Below are positions 35,333 through 49,800 of a DNA stretch of 64,000 nt, one piece after another (position 1 is the first letter of the stretch; each line of letters starts with the position of its first letter). A model generated the notes under the pieces. The model searched no databases, was not told the origin of the DNA, and saw nothing but the letters and a program-made list of their open reading frames with translations. The position numbers and the translations under genes were made by a program. Source of the DNA: Linnemannia elongata (Eukaryota; Mortierellomycota; Mortierellomycetes; Mortierellales; Mortierellaceae); NCBI GenBank assembly GCA_036320915.1, contig JAXBDG010000003.1:1674001-1738000 (forward strand), written 5' to 3'.

Positions 35333-36418
35333 CTATTTCTTGATTTCGTTCTCGATATCCTTCGTGCCTGCATTTCCAATCAGGTCACGATACTGGCCAA
35401 TAAAGCCCTTGATCATAAGCGACGCGTCCTCCTTCGACCCCAGTCGCTCCTTCAGCTGCTCATTGAGCCAATACCAAAACTCTGCATCCTTGACAATCTC
35501 TGTGCCTGCCTCTGACAAACCACGGTACGAGGTCACCGCAGGTTTCGTGTTCTGTGGTGCTTTTGCTGCCGCTGCTGTTCCTTCTGTTCCTGCTGTAGTT
35601 GTTGACTCTGGGGCTGGGGTGGAGGCGGACGAGGCCGATGCAGGAGGGGTGGTGGCAGTGGGTGTAAGCGTGGCACCGGCCTTGGCGAACAAGTGGACGA
35701 CCGATCCTGTGACGATGCCATACTCGCTCAAAGGCCTGTTGTCGACCAGGGCCTTGCCCTTGAGGACCAGTCTCTGTGCTCCCGCGTCAATGCCTGCCTT
35801 TGCCTGCAAGGCCTCCTTGAGATTGGCAATGGTTCCTTGGGTTGCCACGGTCACAGTCCACTCTCCTGACTTGAGTGCCTTGATGGTCACTTCAATGTCT
35901 ACATTGTCGATAAGCAAGATTGAGAATGGCCAGATAAGTAACATTAACACGAGAGAGATAGATGTGCTTATGGCATCTATGTTTAATGTGGTTCATTCGA
36001 GATTGCATGCAAGATAGAAGAAAGTAAAATAAATCGATCCTATTACCTCCTTCAACGACATCTCCCTTGACGGGCTTGGCAGGTCTCTCGAACGTAGCAC
36101 GCTATTAGCAAAAATTGCAAAAGTAGATCGCAGTCAGTCTCCTCAGCTTTGTTCGCGTCAAGTATGTTGACAGTAAACATCACTTCTGCCATCAACAACA
36201 ACCAGGAACCATCCCCTCCCTCAGTCGCTCCTCTCCTGTTGTTCTTGAAGTGGACCTGATGTAGATCAAGTGTCGGCATCCCGCTCCCTTTTTCGTACCT
36301 TGGAGGTCCAACTAGGTGCAAGTCCTGATGGGACATACGTTGAGGGGAACTTTGTCTCCTGGCTTCCGTAGGCGGCCAAGAACTGAGAGATGAAAAGAGA
36401 TTCCTCGACGGAAGACAT
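35333..36418 (-). CDS. Ubiquitin-like protein, GET5/MDY2/UBL4-like
   Basis: Exons 36418-36299, 36101-36047 and 35898-35333 join in phase to give 246 residues. The N-terminus (MSSVEESLFISQFLAAYGSQ) is a short amphipathic helix of the kind that docks Get5 on Get4. A ubiquitin-like fold spans about 59-135 (EVTIKALKSGEWTVTV ... LKEALQAKAGI ... RLVLKGKALVDNRPLSEYGI ... VVHLFAKAG). A Ser/Thr/Ala-rich linker and a helical C-terminus follow (FWYWLNEQLKERLGSKEDAS...), matching the three-part Get5 layout. Such proteins act in the GET pathway, passing tail-anchored membrane proteins to the ER. There is no diglycine end, so it is not a conjugated modifier. The first donor is GTACGA after K40; an earlier GTATGT would break the frame. 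Other UBL proteins with a helical tail remain possible. Confidence 0.7.
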
Positions 36419-36558
36419 ATTGTTGGTTGGCTTTCTTTGTTCCTAGAGGATGAGTGTGTGTGCTTGTGTGCTTCGAGCGTTCGCTTGTTGTCGTTGGTGT
36501 CGTTGTTCGATGTGAAGGTGATCATCTCGCGATTCTGCCCTTCTTGCAACCACTTGCA

Positions 36559-36568
36559 AGTCACGTGC
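36559..36568 (+). promoter_or_regulatory. AGTCACGTGC E-box-type element
   Basis: Lies 141 bases upstream of the minus-strand GET5-like start. Identical ten bases occur at two other places in the window. Confidence 0.4.
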
Positions 36569-36583
36569 ATTCTCCACCAGCGT

Positions 36584-36584
<1 letters not shown>

Positions 36585-36617
<33 letters not shown>
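36585..36617 (+). repeat. A33 homopolymer tract
   Basis: Uninterrupted run of A about 170 bases upstream of the GET5-like start, followed at once by TGTTGGTTCG as at 5156-5165. Confidence 0.9.
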
Positions 36618-36619
<2 letters not shown>

Positions 36620-37423
36620 TTGGTTCGCCCTCACGCGTGGACATAGGTCCTAAAGGTCGCGCCATGTGGCCAAGACAGATAGCGCGGTACGAGTAACATC
36701 CGAAAAAAAAAAAAAACAACTTTGTTGGCTACTCGTGCTCGAGTAAGGTTTCAAAAGGATAAGAAATAATCGCGAGTAGACTGGCAAGGACCAGCACTGT
36801 GTTCTTCTCTTACCCCCCGCTGCATAAAGCACATGAAAACCGACAACGTGCATCGCCTTTGTTTTGCTTCCCTTTTCGCGAAGACACGCCCGGGTCCATC
36901 GATTATAGCCAGGCTCCCACATGGATGGATCCAACGCCGTAGAAATAGGGACCACTCAACCCAGTACGCAGACTCTTTTTGTGGGGAAACATGCATTGAC
37001 AACGCGAGGTCGCGCAAATTAGCGAATCCTGAATACCACATGCTCCAAGTACCCTGTTGGCTGGGGTTTTTTTTCGACAGTCATTGGCATATGCCTCCAG
37101 CGCCTTGACCTTGTCTGTTTGTTTTGTTTGTTTTGTTTGTTTTGTTCGTTTTCCAACCAACGGCGAATAAGGAGCTTCAGGGAGCTAGTTGACGAAATGG
37201 TGCTGCTTACCCCCATTTTTTTTTCTCTTTCACCCCTCACTTTGCCAGCCGAGGGTGGTAATGTTGTTGTTGTTTGTGTCGAAAATAACAGATCCAAGGG
37301 CCACACTCCCATCTGTTTTCTGTTCACTCTGTCACTTCCTCCTCTTCTCCCTACTCCTCTTCTACTCTGCCGCCCGATTGTACTCAACCCCCCCCCCTAC
37401 TTTGCGTACACGCGCTTGACGGA

Positions 37424-37431
37424 TATAAATA
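37424..37431 (+). promoter_or_regulatory. TATA box (TATAAATA)
   Basis: Lies 160 bases before the hydrolase start codon, followed by a CT-rich leader with TCTC/CTTC runs. Confidence 0.6.
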
Positions 37432-37592
37432 CATAAAGGAGGACACACACACAGTCTCTGTTTCTTCTTCAGAGCAACCATCTCTCACGTTCACCGCTCT
37501 ATTTTCTTGGGACCCTCCCTCTTCTTTTCCTTTACTTCCTCATACTTCTCGGTCTTCTCTCCCTCACCACACTTGCTCCAACAAAAAACAGC

Positions 37593-39667
37593 ATGGCTTC
37601 TGCACCCTCAGCCCTCTACTCTCCCACGGGCATACTTGTGGAGAACCCAACCGCAGACGCTTATTCTGAATCAGGTCACACGAGCGCTCTTTCTCCACAA
37701 CAGCAACAACAACAAAGAGACCAATATATCCTGTCACTTAAGCGGCATCAAGACCATTTCCCAGCACCATCCCTTCTCCAAAGGGCATACCTCAACGGCA
37801 TCCTCCACAAGCCCAAGGACATCGCCTTCCTCGCCCGCATGGCCTGGCGCACCATCTACTCTATGGTACGACTCCACTGTGTTGAACTGCCCTTCCTCAT
37901 CGTCACGCGGTTCAAGTACTCGACCAAGCATCATCCTCTCGGTTGGCCTTGGTGGTGGACGATTGTCATTGCCTTGATCCGTGGAGTAGGTGTCGAGTTG
38001 AGGACTATTGGACACCTGCGGTTTGTGGGTCATTTCATGGAGGGTTTCCTGCCGCTACAGATGATATTTATGAGGCATGTCAAGGTCCAGAAGAATGTCC
38101 AGTTCAAGGTCAGACTAGAGGCTCTTACCCGTCCAGAACGCGCCACTCTTACCCACGTTCGTGAGGAGCTTACCCGCCGTGGTGTCTCGGTCGACATCAT
38201 GAACCCCAGCAAGGAGTACCTTCGTTCGATGCACTACCCTGTCCATGGCCCTCACGCCCAAATTTCAAACATGCCCGACGAAGTCGGACGGCTGGAAGAA
38301 GGAGGGATTTATAGCTTGAAAGGCGAATGGATTGAAGCTCTTCATCACGCAAACGATCCTCGTCCACGTAGCACCACCGTTGTCCTATACTTTCACGGAG
38401 GCGGACACGGCTTCCTGTCGCCAAAGTCTCACCGCGATTACTTGGCTCGCTTCGCCAAAGAGATTGGTCCGGGCACAAGGATTTTTTCTCTTGACTACCG
38501 TATGGGTCCCGAACATCCGTTCCCAGCTGCGATTCACGATGCCTTTGCGGCGTACTTGTATTTGGTCCAGCCCAAGCATGAGGCTTTAATTTTGAACAAG
38601 TCTGAAGCTCAGCATTTGCCTGTCGATCCTCGAGATGTTGTGGTTGGTGGTGACTCTGCTGGTGCCAACTTGGCTGCCGCGTTCATGATATACCTTGCTA
38701 AATATGTTCAACCATCCACGTCGCCCAAGTACATCATGCCCCATGCCACCCTTCTCCTCTCGGTAAGATCTTCCTTCTTCATCTTGTGCTTCACAATAGA
38801 AACGACATGCATGAAACACTCCACTTACACACCGTTCTTCCAAATGTATCTTCGTTAAACAGGTATGGGCAGATCCAACATCCTCTCTGCCAGCAGCCAA
38901 CAACAACGACTGGTACTGCTACTGTCCAGGACCCATTGGATCACACCCCTTCGACAAAAAGACGTTTACAGAGTTCAAAGCCCTCAACCTGGCTCGCAAC
39001 TATGTTTGTGGCGATGTCTCTACCAACGCCAATGCCAGAAATGCTCTTGGAGAGGAACGCGCTTGGTTGTGGTACGCCAGTCTGGCTCAACACCCTCTTG
39101 TCTCGCCCGTTCACCGCGCCGATCTTTCAGGACTGACCAACTCCCTCGTCGTAAGTTTCCACCCATGCGTAATTCCGTTTACTTGTACCTTTTTCCAATC
39201 ATTCTCACATCCTGACATGTTTGCGCTCTCTTGTCACACCCTCCCAAATGCAACAACAGCAAACGGGCACACATGACCGACTGTACGACGACAACCGCTT
39301 GTACGCCCACCGCCTCGGAAAAGAAAACCCCGGACGACTGGTCAGACTCGAGACCTACAAGGACCAAGTCCACGTTCATCAAGTCTTCTCCATCCTCGAA
39401 GCCGCCAGAACAGGACTCAAGAACCTTGCCCGATTCATTGAACGCTCTAGACTCATCCGCGATGCAGAGGAAGGCACCATCAGCCAGAAGGAGTTCCATG
39501 AAGTTGAAAGTCGGTATTTGGGACTGGGATTGATCAAGGACAAGTCTGTTGACAATGTTGAATGGGTTGTTGTTGAGGCTGATGGCAGGGAGTCTGCTAA
39601 GGATGAAGGGTGGCCTATGACTGTCTTGTCCAAAGTCTGGCCCTTGAACGAGCATATCGAGGCTTGA
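37593..39667 (+). CDS. Hormone-sensitive-lipase-type alpha/beta hydrolase
   Basis: Exons 37593-38762, 38863-39150 and 39260-39667 join in phase to give 621 residues. The hydrolase core begins near residue 260 with VLYFHGGGHG (oxyanion HGGG, 268-271). It continues with DYRMGPEHPFPAAIHDA, the nucleophile elbow GGDSAGANLAAAF (Ser355), VQTGTHDRLYDDN (catalytic acid among Asp496/Asp497) and YKDQVHVHQVF (probable catalytic His524). This is the HSL (family IV) esterase pattern. The 260-residue N-terminal extension has hydrophobic stretches (for example WWWTIVIALIRGVGVE and FLPLQMIF) that may anchor it to ER or lipid droplets. The substrate is probably an acylglycerol, sterol ester or other small ester; the sequence alone does not say. 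Compared with bacterial HSLs it is about twice as long, which is usual in fungi. The gene ends tail to tail with the TyrRS gene, 122 bases away. Confidence 0.9.
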
Positions 39668-39789
39668 AGACTCGTAACTAATAGTCAGTCCACCTCACCT
39701 AATCCCTTTGCTCTGAATGTACATGCTGATTTCTCGAGATACAAAGTGAATGCAAAAGTAAAGCGGGGTCTATTACGCGTTGTGAAGAA

Positions 39790-42287
<2,498 letters not shown>

Positions 42288-42566
42288 GCTGAAAGGTTGA
42301 GAGTTGATCAGGGCAAGGGTCAGGAATGTAGAATACCCTGTTCTTTCCGTTTTCGTGAGGTTTTGTGCAAGTCAAAGAAATGTCCGAAGAGAAACAGTCA
42401 CACGCTAGTTGGTGCGACACGGAACGCGTCTTTGATACTAAAAAATACAGCAGTTTGTTCAAGCAATAGAATGTTGGTTTTTTCTATTTATTATTTATTA
42501 CATTATTGCTACTGTAGGAAAGGCAAAGAAAATAACGCTGTAATAGGGCCCATGAAAGTAAGCTTT
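42288..42566. other. Intergenic spacer, TyrRS promoter and C2 gene 3' UTR
   Basis: 279 bases between two same-strand genes. AT-rich in the middle (TTTATTATTTATTAC near 42487). No separate feature recognised. Confidence 0.5.
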
Positions 42567-43186
42567 TTAAGGAGATGTGTCCTCGACGAATTGCATTTGC
42601 ATGTTCTATGTACGAGAAGAAATAAAACGGGAGGTCAAAGGAGAGAATTAGTAAGAACAAAACGCGTCAAGGTACATTACCAATGCAGAACCAAATAACG
42701 TAGCATAACTCATACCAATGAGCCATCGCTACGAAGGCCGAGCCACTTGGGAAGGTCGTAGTCTTGAGAAGGAGAAGAACCAGTGTTGATAACACTGTCC
42801 AAAGAAATGGTCGCCTCTCCAATCTTGTCGTTGCTGAACGTATCCTTATCGACCGCACGGACATACAACTTGTTCTGGCCTGGACGAAGGTAAAAGCAAA
42901 AGGTCTCGTCAAAGACAGGGCTCTGGCCTTTGGTGTCCTTAGACCGCTGCTTGTAGGACTTTTCGAGCCACATCTCGATAAAGGGATCCGACTTGCCGAA
43001 CCAGTCCTTGTTCCGGAGGTTGGTCGCACGGTTCAGTTTGACATAAAGCTGGCCTTTCTTGGTGGCAAAGATGCTGATGAGTCCTTCGGCTTTGCCCTTG
43101 GGTTCGAGATGAGTTGAATCAACGGCAGTGGAGGCCAAGACGGCGATAGGAGCCAGTAGGGCAGCGACAAGAGTTGTGAACTTCAT
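42567..43186 (-). CDS. Secreted C2-domain protein
   Basis: Exons 43186-42716 and 42605-42567 join in phase to give 169 residues. It starts with a clear signal peptide (MKFTTLVAALLAPIAVLAS), so it enters the secretory pathway. The rest is one C2 domain (about 40-165): GQLYVKLNRATNLRNKDWFG, KSDPFIEMWLEK, PVFDETFCFYL, LYVRAVDKDTFSNDKIGEA and a last strand NMQMQFVEDTSP from the small second exon. Asp in WFGKSDPF and in DKD/SND are at positions that bind calcium in C2 domains, so calcium-dependent lipid binding is plausible. An in-frame ATG 34 codons upstream would mask the signal peptide and lies in the CT-rich leader, so it was not used. A lone C2 domain with an export signal is unusual. Confidence 0.85.
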
Positions 43187-43294
43187 GATTGGAGTGTTGC
43201 GTCGTGAGTGGGAAGGATAGATGTGAGTGTGTGCTTGATTGGCGTTTGAAGGAGAAGGAAGAGAAGATAAAGATGAGGATTTTGACAAACGAGT

Positions 43295-43302
43295 CTTTTA
43301 TA
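43295..43302 (-). promoter_or_regulatory. TATA box (TATAAAAG on the minus strand)
   Basis: Reads TGTATAAAAGACTC on the minus strand, 109 bases before the C2-protein ATG, followed by a CT-rich leader. A good positional match. Confidence 0.65.
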
Positions 43303-44227
43303 CATTTCGATCGGGCTTTGGTGTCATCTCCGAGAAATGGGATCATGATCAAGGTTACCTTCAAGGATCAATGCAATCGGCTTAGGGCGCACGTATGAGG
43401 TAGCCAACCTGGTAAAGATTGCAGAGGACCATTGCAGATGATCTATTTCGAGAACGGATCCGATTCCAGGCTGAGCTGGATTTTTTTTGTTCCCAGTGTC
43501 TTAACGATGTTTAATTCTCGATGAAGGGCAAGATCTTGCATGAATATATATGCGAGACAACAGGGTACAGGTTGACGGATTGATTGACTTATGCCGCCAT
43601 AGATGGTTCGTCACAGCCATAGCATAACGAGGAATGCGACCGTGGACGCGTTTGCCATGAAGAGGACGCGAATGGTACATTCTGTAGAAATCAGCTGACC
43701 TAGACTCTCAACAACAAAACAACCATAAGCCATGACCTTGACCTTGCTCTAAGACAACCGGGTTTCGAATCATTTTTGGTCGTTTGAGGGTTTTACTCGA
43801 TAACTCGCATATGAAGAAACGTCGTTGAAAGCCTAGGGGGTGAGAGACGTCAGGGCGAATGACAAGGCGAAGACAGGAGAGGAAGAAGGAGTGAGCGAGG
43901 TCCATAAAGGAGGATACCTCGTCGTTTATTTGAACCTGAAAGGACATAGTCCCATGGCCTCTTGATTTCACAAGTCAAAGATACCAAGACTCACTCATCA
44001 TCATTGCTCCAACATTGATCTGCCATGATCAATAAAGATATCTCGATAGGATGTGCCTAGTGTCGTGATATGAATGCATTTGTTGTTGTTTTTTATTTTT
44101 TTCACAGCATAAAGGGATAAAGGGGAAGAAGAGCACAGAACAAACACTAGCACATCAGCTTGCGGGTCGCAATTTGGTAGAGGGATTATCTTGAAGGTGT
44201 GGGTTTGGCATTTCTCGCTCCTGTTTT
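43303..44227. other. Intergenic region between the C2-protein and VPS26 genes
   Basis: Upstream sequence of the minus-strand C2 gene and 3' UTR of VPS26. Mixed composition, no supported coding region, RNA gene or repeat. Confidence 0.5.
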
Positions 44228-46433
44228 TTACAAAGGCTCGTTGGGCTGGATCTGCAAAGAGTTGTCGTTCGTAACCTCATCATCAACTATCATCGAGAGT
44301 AAGAGATAAGTCCAATAGATCTGTCAGCGAACATTCAGGTACTCAAACACACATAGAACAACTCAGGTTAGACCAACATGCCGACTGTGTTCAACAAAAA
44401 TAAATTATTACCTTGGCGACGGAAGATGGTGATTTCCTGCTGCTTAAAGTACCGACGGTTCTCCTCATCCACAAGAACCAAGTTCAAGTAGTACCGCGCA
44501 GAGAACTTCATGTTAACTATTGGTACAGAGATCATTTACGTTAGATATAAACTCCTTGTAAGTTTCTCATATGCATCGATCGTCGCTTTTTCTCCATCTA
44601 CTCCCATCATGAAGCTTATATTACCATCGCGGAAGGTGGGAGTGAGCTCGAAGCCTCCCAAGAACAGACGGATAGGAATGGTCTCGCCACGGACGGGTGC
44701 ACCATCCATAATCTCAAACTTTGTGATCGTCTCGCTCTCGTTGTACTGGTTAGGCGGTGCTCCTGTGGTTTCCCGTCGGATAATCGAAAGCTCCATATGC
44801 TTGATCTTGATGCGAACCAACAAGAAGTAAATCTTTCCCACAATTACATCCTTCAAATGATACCTGCCATCGTTGGATAGAAGTATTCAATGGTTATGTC
44901 AATTGGATATCCCAGAACATCGGTCCTAAATAAAAACTACTCGAAATGTGGACGCTTACCTTGACTTGTTATACTCAAACTCAATGTGGAGGGCATCCTC
45001 GATACCGACTTCCATCTTGATCGAGTTATTGCCGTCGGCCGGCATCACGTACGAGTGAACCCAGATATCCTGCTCCTTGACAACATCCGCCAAACGACGC
45101 AGAATTGTCACGCGAACAAAGTATCTATTCGGGTCATATTATCAATTCCAATTAGTACCTTGGCCACCGTAAACTGACATCATCTTCAGATGCCAGAAAC
45201 TGCTCTCTTTTTCATCATCAAAATAGTTGAAAAGGGATATATATGACCAGCCACGCATAAGGTCTCTGCTCTTGCATACCTCAGCTTGACGTTGATTCCG
45301 TGATAACTTTCGTACTGCTTCTCCACATTCCTGAACTCAAAGTCAAAGCTGGTGTTACTGCGAAGCTCGCCAGGCACTGCCAACTCTTGCTGCATCGTCC
45401 TGAACTCGTAATGGTTTCCGCGGTCATAAAACATTTCTACGAGAAAAACAAGTTAAATTGAAAAAGCAGTTGGTCAGCTTTCGTTTTCTTTCCTTTGATA
45501 TCCTGCAGGCCGGGCTGTCCAAACATCGTTTCCATGTAATGACGCCGTGCTAGAGCCCCAGACTGTACCTATGCTTCCGACAAACTCCACTTTGATGCCA
45601 TTGTGCTCCACCTTCTTTCCGTCCTTGACTCGAATGTTGATCTAGTAATCACCATAACAATAACGTAAGTACATTATTAGTATGAGAAAAGACCATGACA
45701 AAGACGAAAGAAGTGAAAGTAAGAAGGCCCTGTGGCAATTGGTTACGTGTGACTGGCGCACTCTTTCGGTCGTTTCTGCTCTTTCTTTCCCCACCCATCC
45801 TCATCCTCTCCTTTCCTGCCAAGAGATAGAAAAAACGAAAAGGGTTTCATACTCTTATCAACACAAACGGTAAACATAGAAAAATTCATGAAAACGTGGC
45901 AATGCAGGAAGGCAAACCATACATACACACACACGCACATAAAAGAATAAGCAGAAAGTAACCAAGTAATCGGAACATCGCCTGACTTTTCCTTTCTTCC
46001 TGCAACTTCAATTGACATATTCCCGCCCGCCTTTCCTTCATAGAACAGAAACAAGAGACAAAGAATAAAGCACAGCAAACAAACAAACCCCCCGCCTCCC
46101 AAAAAAAACAGAGCATACCTTGCCAGCAACGGTCTCGCCGTCAAAGTAGAGAGGAAACTTTTCTCTCCTGTCCTTGTCGACTTTGGCCTCGATTTGCTTC
46201 CGCTGCTCCTGTCCGTTGTAACGGATTTCGATATCAATTGGTGCCGAAAGGCCGAACAGACTCTAAGGTGAGGTACAAAAAAACATATTTACAAGGTGGG
46301 GGAAGTCAATGGGTGAGTTGAGTAATTCCATCTGAATGAAAAAAGAGCGAGCGTCGACAGTGACGCCTTTTGCTCTCCTCGTTTTCTGCATTTGAACTGA
46401 CGAGAAAAGAGATGTTCTTACTGCCATAACCAT
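44228..46433 (-). CDS. VPS26: Retromer subunit VPS26
   Basis: Arrestin-fold subunit of the retromer complex, which with VPS29 and VPS35 recycles receptors from endosomes. Eight minus-strand exons: 46433-46422, 46262-46119, 45641-45569, 45436-45280, 45124-44960, 44863-44625, 44516-44412, 44286-44228. All are in phase, giving 317 residues. Signatures are near-identical to the animal and yeast family: YDRGNHYEF, VPGELRSNTSFDFEF, YESYHGINVKLRYFVR, NSIKMEVGIEDALHIEFEYN, YHLKDVIVGKIYFLLVRIKI, YEIMDGAPVRGE-like FEIMDGAPVRGETIPIRLFL and RRYFKQQEITIFRRQ. The length is normal (about 320-330). The first coding exon has only four codons (MVMA), with a second ATG as third codon, so the true start could be either. 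An A28 tract lies about 150 bases upstream. Confidence 0.96.
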
Positions 46434-46896
46434 CGTGGATGAACTGTTTTCTTCGGGAGGTTTTAAAAAGAGGAAAAGAGAGAAGGCGATGTGTCGAGTT
46501 GAAAAAGAGGGTCAGCAAGTGAGTCAGTGTCTGTGTGTGAGTGAGTGGGAGGTGAGTGTGTTCGACAGAAAGAATAGAAAGAAGAAAAAAAAAAAAAAAA
46601 AAAAAAAAAAAAGGAACGGGCGGGGCGGGGTGTATGTGGGTGACAGGGTGCGTGAATGAGAGCGGAGAAGAGGGAAGCCCACCTTGTCTCGACACAACTG
46701 TACACACATAGACAGACAGCCCAAAAGAGCGCAATCCGTGGCTTGGCAAAAGATTTTACTGGCTGGCTGACGAGGGAAGCAGCGTCTGAGAAAACAGAAA
46801 GGCATGCATGTGGAACATGGAGATGATTTTAATGAAAAGGAAAAGGTTCTATGAATGAAAAGGAAAGAATACAAAAAAGTCTATCTAAGAGCGTGT
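46434..46896. promoter_or_regulatory. VPS26 promoter and AASS 3' UTR
   Basis: Contains an A28 tract (46585-46612), which is a T-tract in VPS26 sense, in an AG-rich stretch that is CT-rich for the minus-strand gene. No separate gene. Confidence 0.5.
46585..46612 (+). repeat. A28 homopolymer tract
   Basis: Uninterrupted run of A about 150 bases upstream of the VPS26 start codon. Confidence 0.9.
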
Positions 46897-49800
46897 CTAC
46901 TTGAAGACACCGCTGCCGCCCCACTTCAACATGGGACGCATGCCCTTCTGAACAATCTGCTCCAATACAGAGACACCCTCACGATCGAGCTTCTCAAGGA
47001 TAGTGTTGTAGACATGGGGCATTGTAGGCGCCAAGACTCCCTTCTCAGGGATCTCACCCTTCAACAACATTTCCGTCGCCATGGCTGCAGGCAAGCCGAC
47101 AGTCTTGGCCATCGCCGTATAGGTCTCAAAGGTACCGTACGAGACCAAAGTCGACGTCCTCGTCTGATCTGTACCGTCCTTAAGCTGCACGCCAAACTCG
47201 TGGTGCAAAATGACCATATCACGCTCGTGGGGGTTGTACTTGAGCTTGTTCATCAACAGGTTGCAGAAGCTGTCAAGGTTCGTAGTCGAGTTCTGGGCAG
47301 TGAAAGGTGTTCCGTTGTGGGCATTAGCGGAGGGCATCAAAGAGAGCCACTGGAGTGCATCAACGACCTTGCCGACGCTGGGGTGGTTCTTGGGGAGATC
47401 CAAACGATCAGCAATAGCAGCAGTGCGCGACTGATTGTCATGCTTTGAGTTGTTGCCAAACAACAGGCTATCCATAAACTCGGGCTATAAGGAGATATGT
47501 ATAAACAGGAGAGAAAAAGTTAGAACCTGCGCCTGTCAACATCATGCCACGTACAGTAGAAAGTGCAAACAATTCGCGTGTAGGATGACTTACCCAGCTG
47601 CTAAAGTTCTGCTGGCTGTTTTCGGCGTTCAAGAGTCCCAGCCTGTTGAACGAATACATGAGATCGGCATATCCCTATCATCACCAACGTACAAATAGAT
47701 CTCAATCGTTAATGCCATTCCAAACGTAACATCCACGAACCAAAGCAACGTGCAAACTAGAAAAGGAGGGGTACCTTGTAACGAAGGGTTCCGCGGAACA
47801 TGGTATCGAGCTTCTCAACGGGGCCCAAGCCATAGGTGTCAGCGTAGCTGAGAGAATCACGGTTGGCAACACCCTCAAGAGCAAAGCCAGGGTAGATAGG
47901 GACATCGGGGAAGTGCTTCTTCATCAGATCCTTGCCTTGAATGTCATGGAAACCATTGTGCATCCTGAACTTGGCATCGTTCAAGCCAGCAGTCAGGACA
48001 CCGCGAGGAGACCAGCTGAACTTGTAGCTCAGAGGAACATTCGACGCCTCGGGAGCAGGGAGACCTCCGCACCAAGAGACAAATGACGTGACCTTGCCGC
48101 CCTCGGCCTTGACCTCGTCAATCATCTTCATGGCAGACAAGTGGTCGATACCAGGGTCCAATCCAATCTCGTTCATGATAGTAATACCGGCGCGCTGTGC
48201 CCGCTCGTCAAGGGCCTTCATTGCTGGACTGATGTAACTGGCGGTGACCATGTTCTTCTTCTCCTGGATGCAGTGCTCAGCAATGATGGGGTGGAAGGGT
48301 GCGGGGACAAAACTGACAACAATGTCCGAATCCTTGACCAAAGACGCCATCTTGGCGTTGTCCTTGACATCCAAGGGCACGACCTTGGTGTTGGCCTTGC
48401 CCAAGGCAAGCGAGGTCGCCTCAGCTTGAGAGTTGCTGGCAATTGTGATGTTGACGTTGGGATCCCTGAGGAGGTAGTCAACCAGGGGTCCTGCAACAAA
48501 TCCAGATCCACACAAGAGAACGTTCTTGCGCTTGGTGCCAACGGTAGTGCTGTCACCCTTGGCGCCGAGGGCGGACTTGAGCTTGGCCAGATTCTCCTTG
48601 GCGTGAGTCTCCTGCAAGACCTTGGTCAAGTTCTCGTGAGCAGGCTTGAGAGATCCGTTCTCAGCAATGGTGGCTCCAGCAAGGACAGGGTGACCATGGT
48701 TATCGCGGATCTATTAACAAAACAACGAAATCAATGATTGGGTTAACGATCTCTTTGCAGAAAAGTACTGTTTTCAAGGGACATAAGGGGAGAGAATGAT
48801 TCGATGCTTACCAACTCCTTGACGAATGGGTAAAGTGAGTCGCTGAAGTGCTGGCTGCTCTCCATGGGGAGCTCAGAGGGGAGGATATCGACCGACATGA
48901 TCTGGACACCAGGTTCCTCAGCGTGCTTGTGCTCCTTTCCGCCGACAGCATCGACATAGAAGAAGGGATCCTCAATGGAGGTAGCGTGGGACATGAATTC
49001 GAAAGAGCCCTAGTGATTCGATTTCCAAAGATTGTTGCCGTCGTTAGTATCCTTTGAACTTTTGTAATAAAGCAATGTGACAGTAAAAGAGTAAAAGAGG
49101 GAGACGTAAACACAAACTTACGCCAATGTCACAGGAGATGTCGGCAATGCTGAGCATTCTAAACTGGTTGGCGGGGTCGCTCTGGATGGCCTTCAGCTGG
49201 TCGGTGGTCATCAAGCGAGGGTAGCGCTTATCCCAGTAGGCTCCGTTGATCACCATAGACGAGTAAGGGGCAATGTCCTTGTGGAAGGTCGAAGTGAACA
49301 ACTCGGGGTGAGCAAAGTATTCGTCCAACGAGGTGAACACACCCTGGGTCTTGTGGCGAATGTGGTCCTCTACATTGACCTCTGCGGCGTAGATGCGATC
49401 CAAGCGAGCATCTAGTGAAGAAGGAAAGAAGGTACTCAGTGTTAGTTCGACACTTCATCTTACTCCTCCCTTTGCAAGCCTCTTTTTGTTTTAATTCCTG
49501 AACAAACTCATTCCATTTTTTTATCTCGTCGACTTACTCTTGCTCTTGGCGATCTTGGGGAGATCCTTGGGGTCGACAAACTCGTGGGGCAAGGACTTGA
49601 AGACGGACTGGGCGCCCTTGGAGACGTTACCGCTTCCTGTGAAGGTGAAAGTCATGGGTCCGAACTCCTTGGGAGTGCCTTCGTCCTGGATGGTGTTTCC
49701 CAATGACTGCAAGGCAATCTTGGCAGAGGCCAAAGTCTTGTAGTTATGCGCCATGCCCACATGCTGTTTTATATTCAAGAGAATGAATGGAGAGGGATGT

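Larger units (their letters stand above)
36419..37592. promoter_or_regulatory. Divergent promoter region, GET5-like / alpha-beta hydrolase
   Basis: Separates two divergent genes. On the GET5 side lie AGTCACGTGC (36559-36568, about 140 bases before its ATG), an A33 tract (36585-36617) and an A14 run (36702-36715). On the hydrolase side lie a TTTGT repeat (about 37117-37150), a TATA box (37424-37431) and a CT-rich leader up to the ATG at 37593. No gene seen in between. Confidence 0.6.

Noticed and set aside
36337..36338. GTATGT donor in the first exon of the GET5-like gene
   Set aside because: Its phase does not fit the next exon; the donor 40 bases further on keeps the frame.
43187..43288. 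Upstream in-frame ATG for the C2-domain gene
   Set aside because: It would put 34 polar residues in front of a clear signal peptide and lies downstream of the TATA box in the CT-rich leader.
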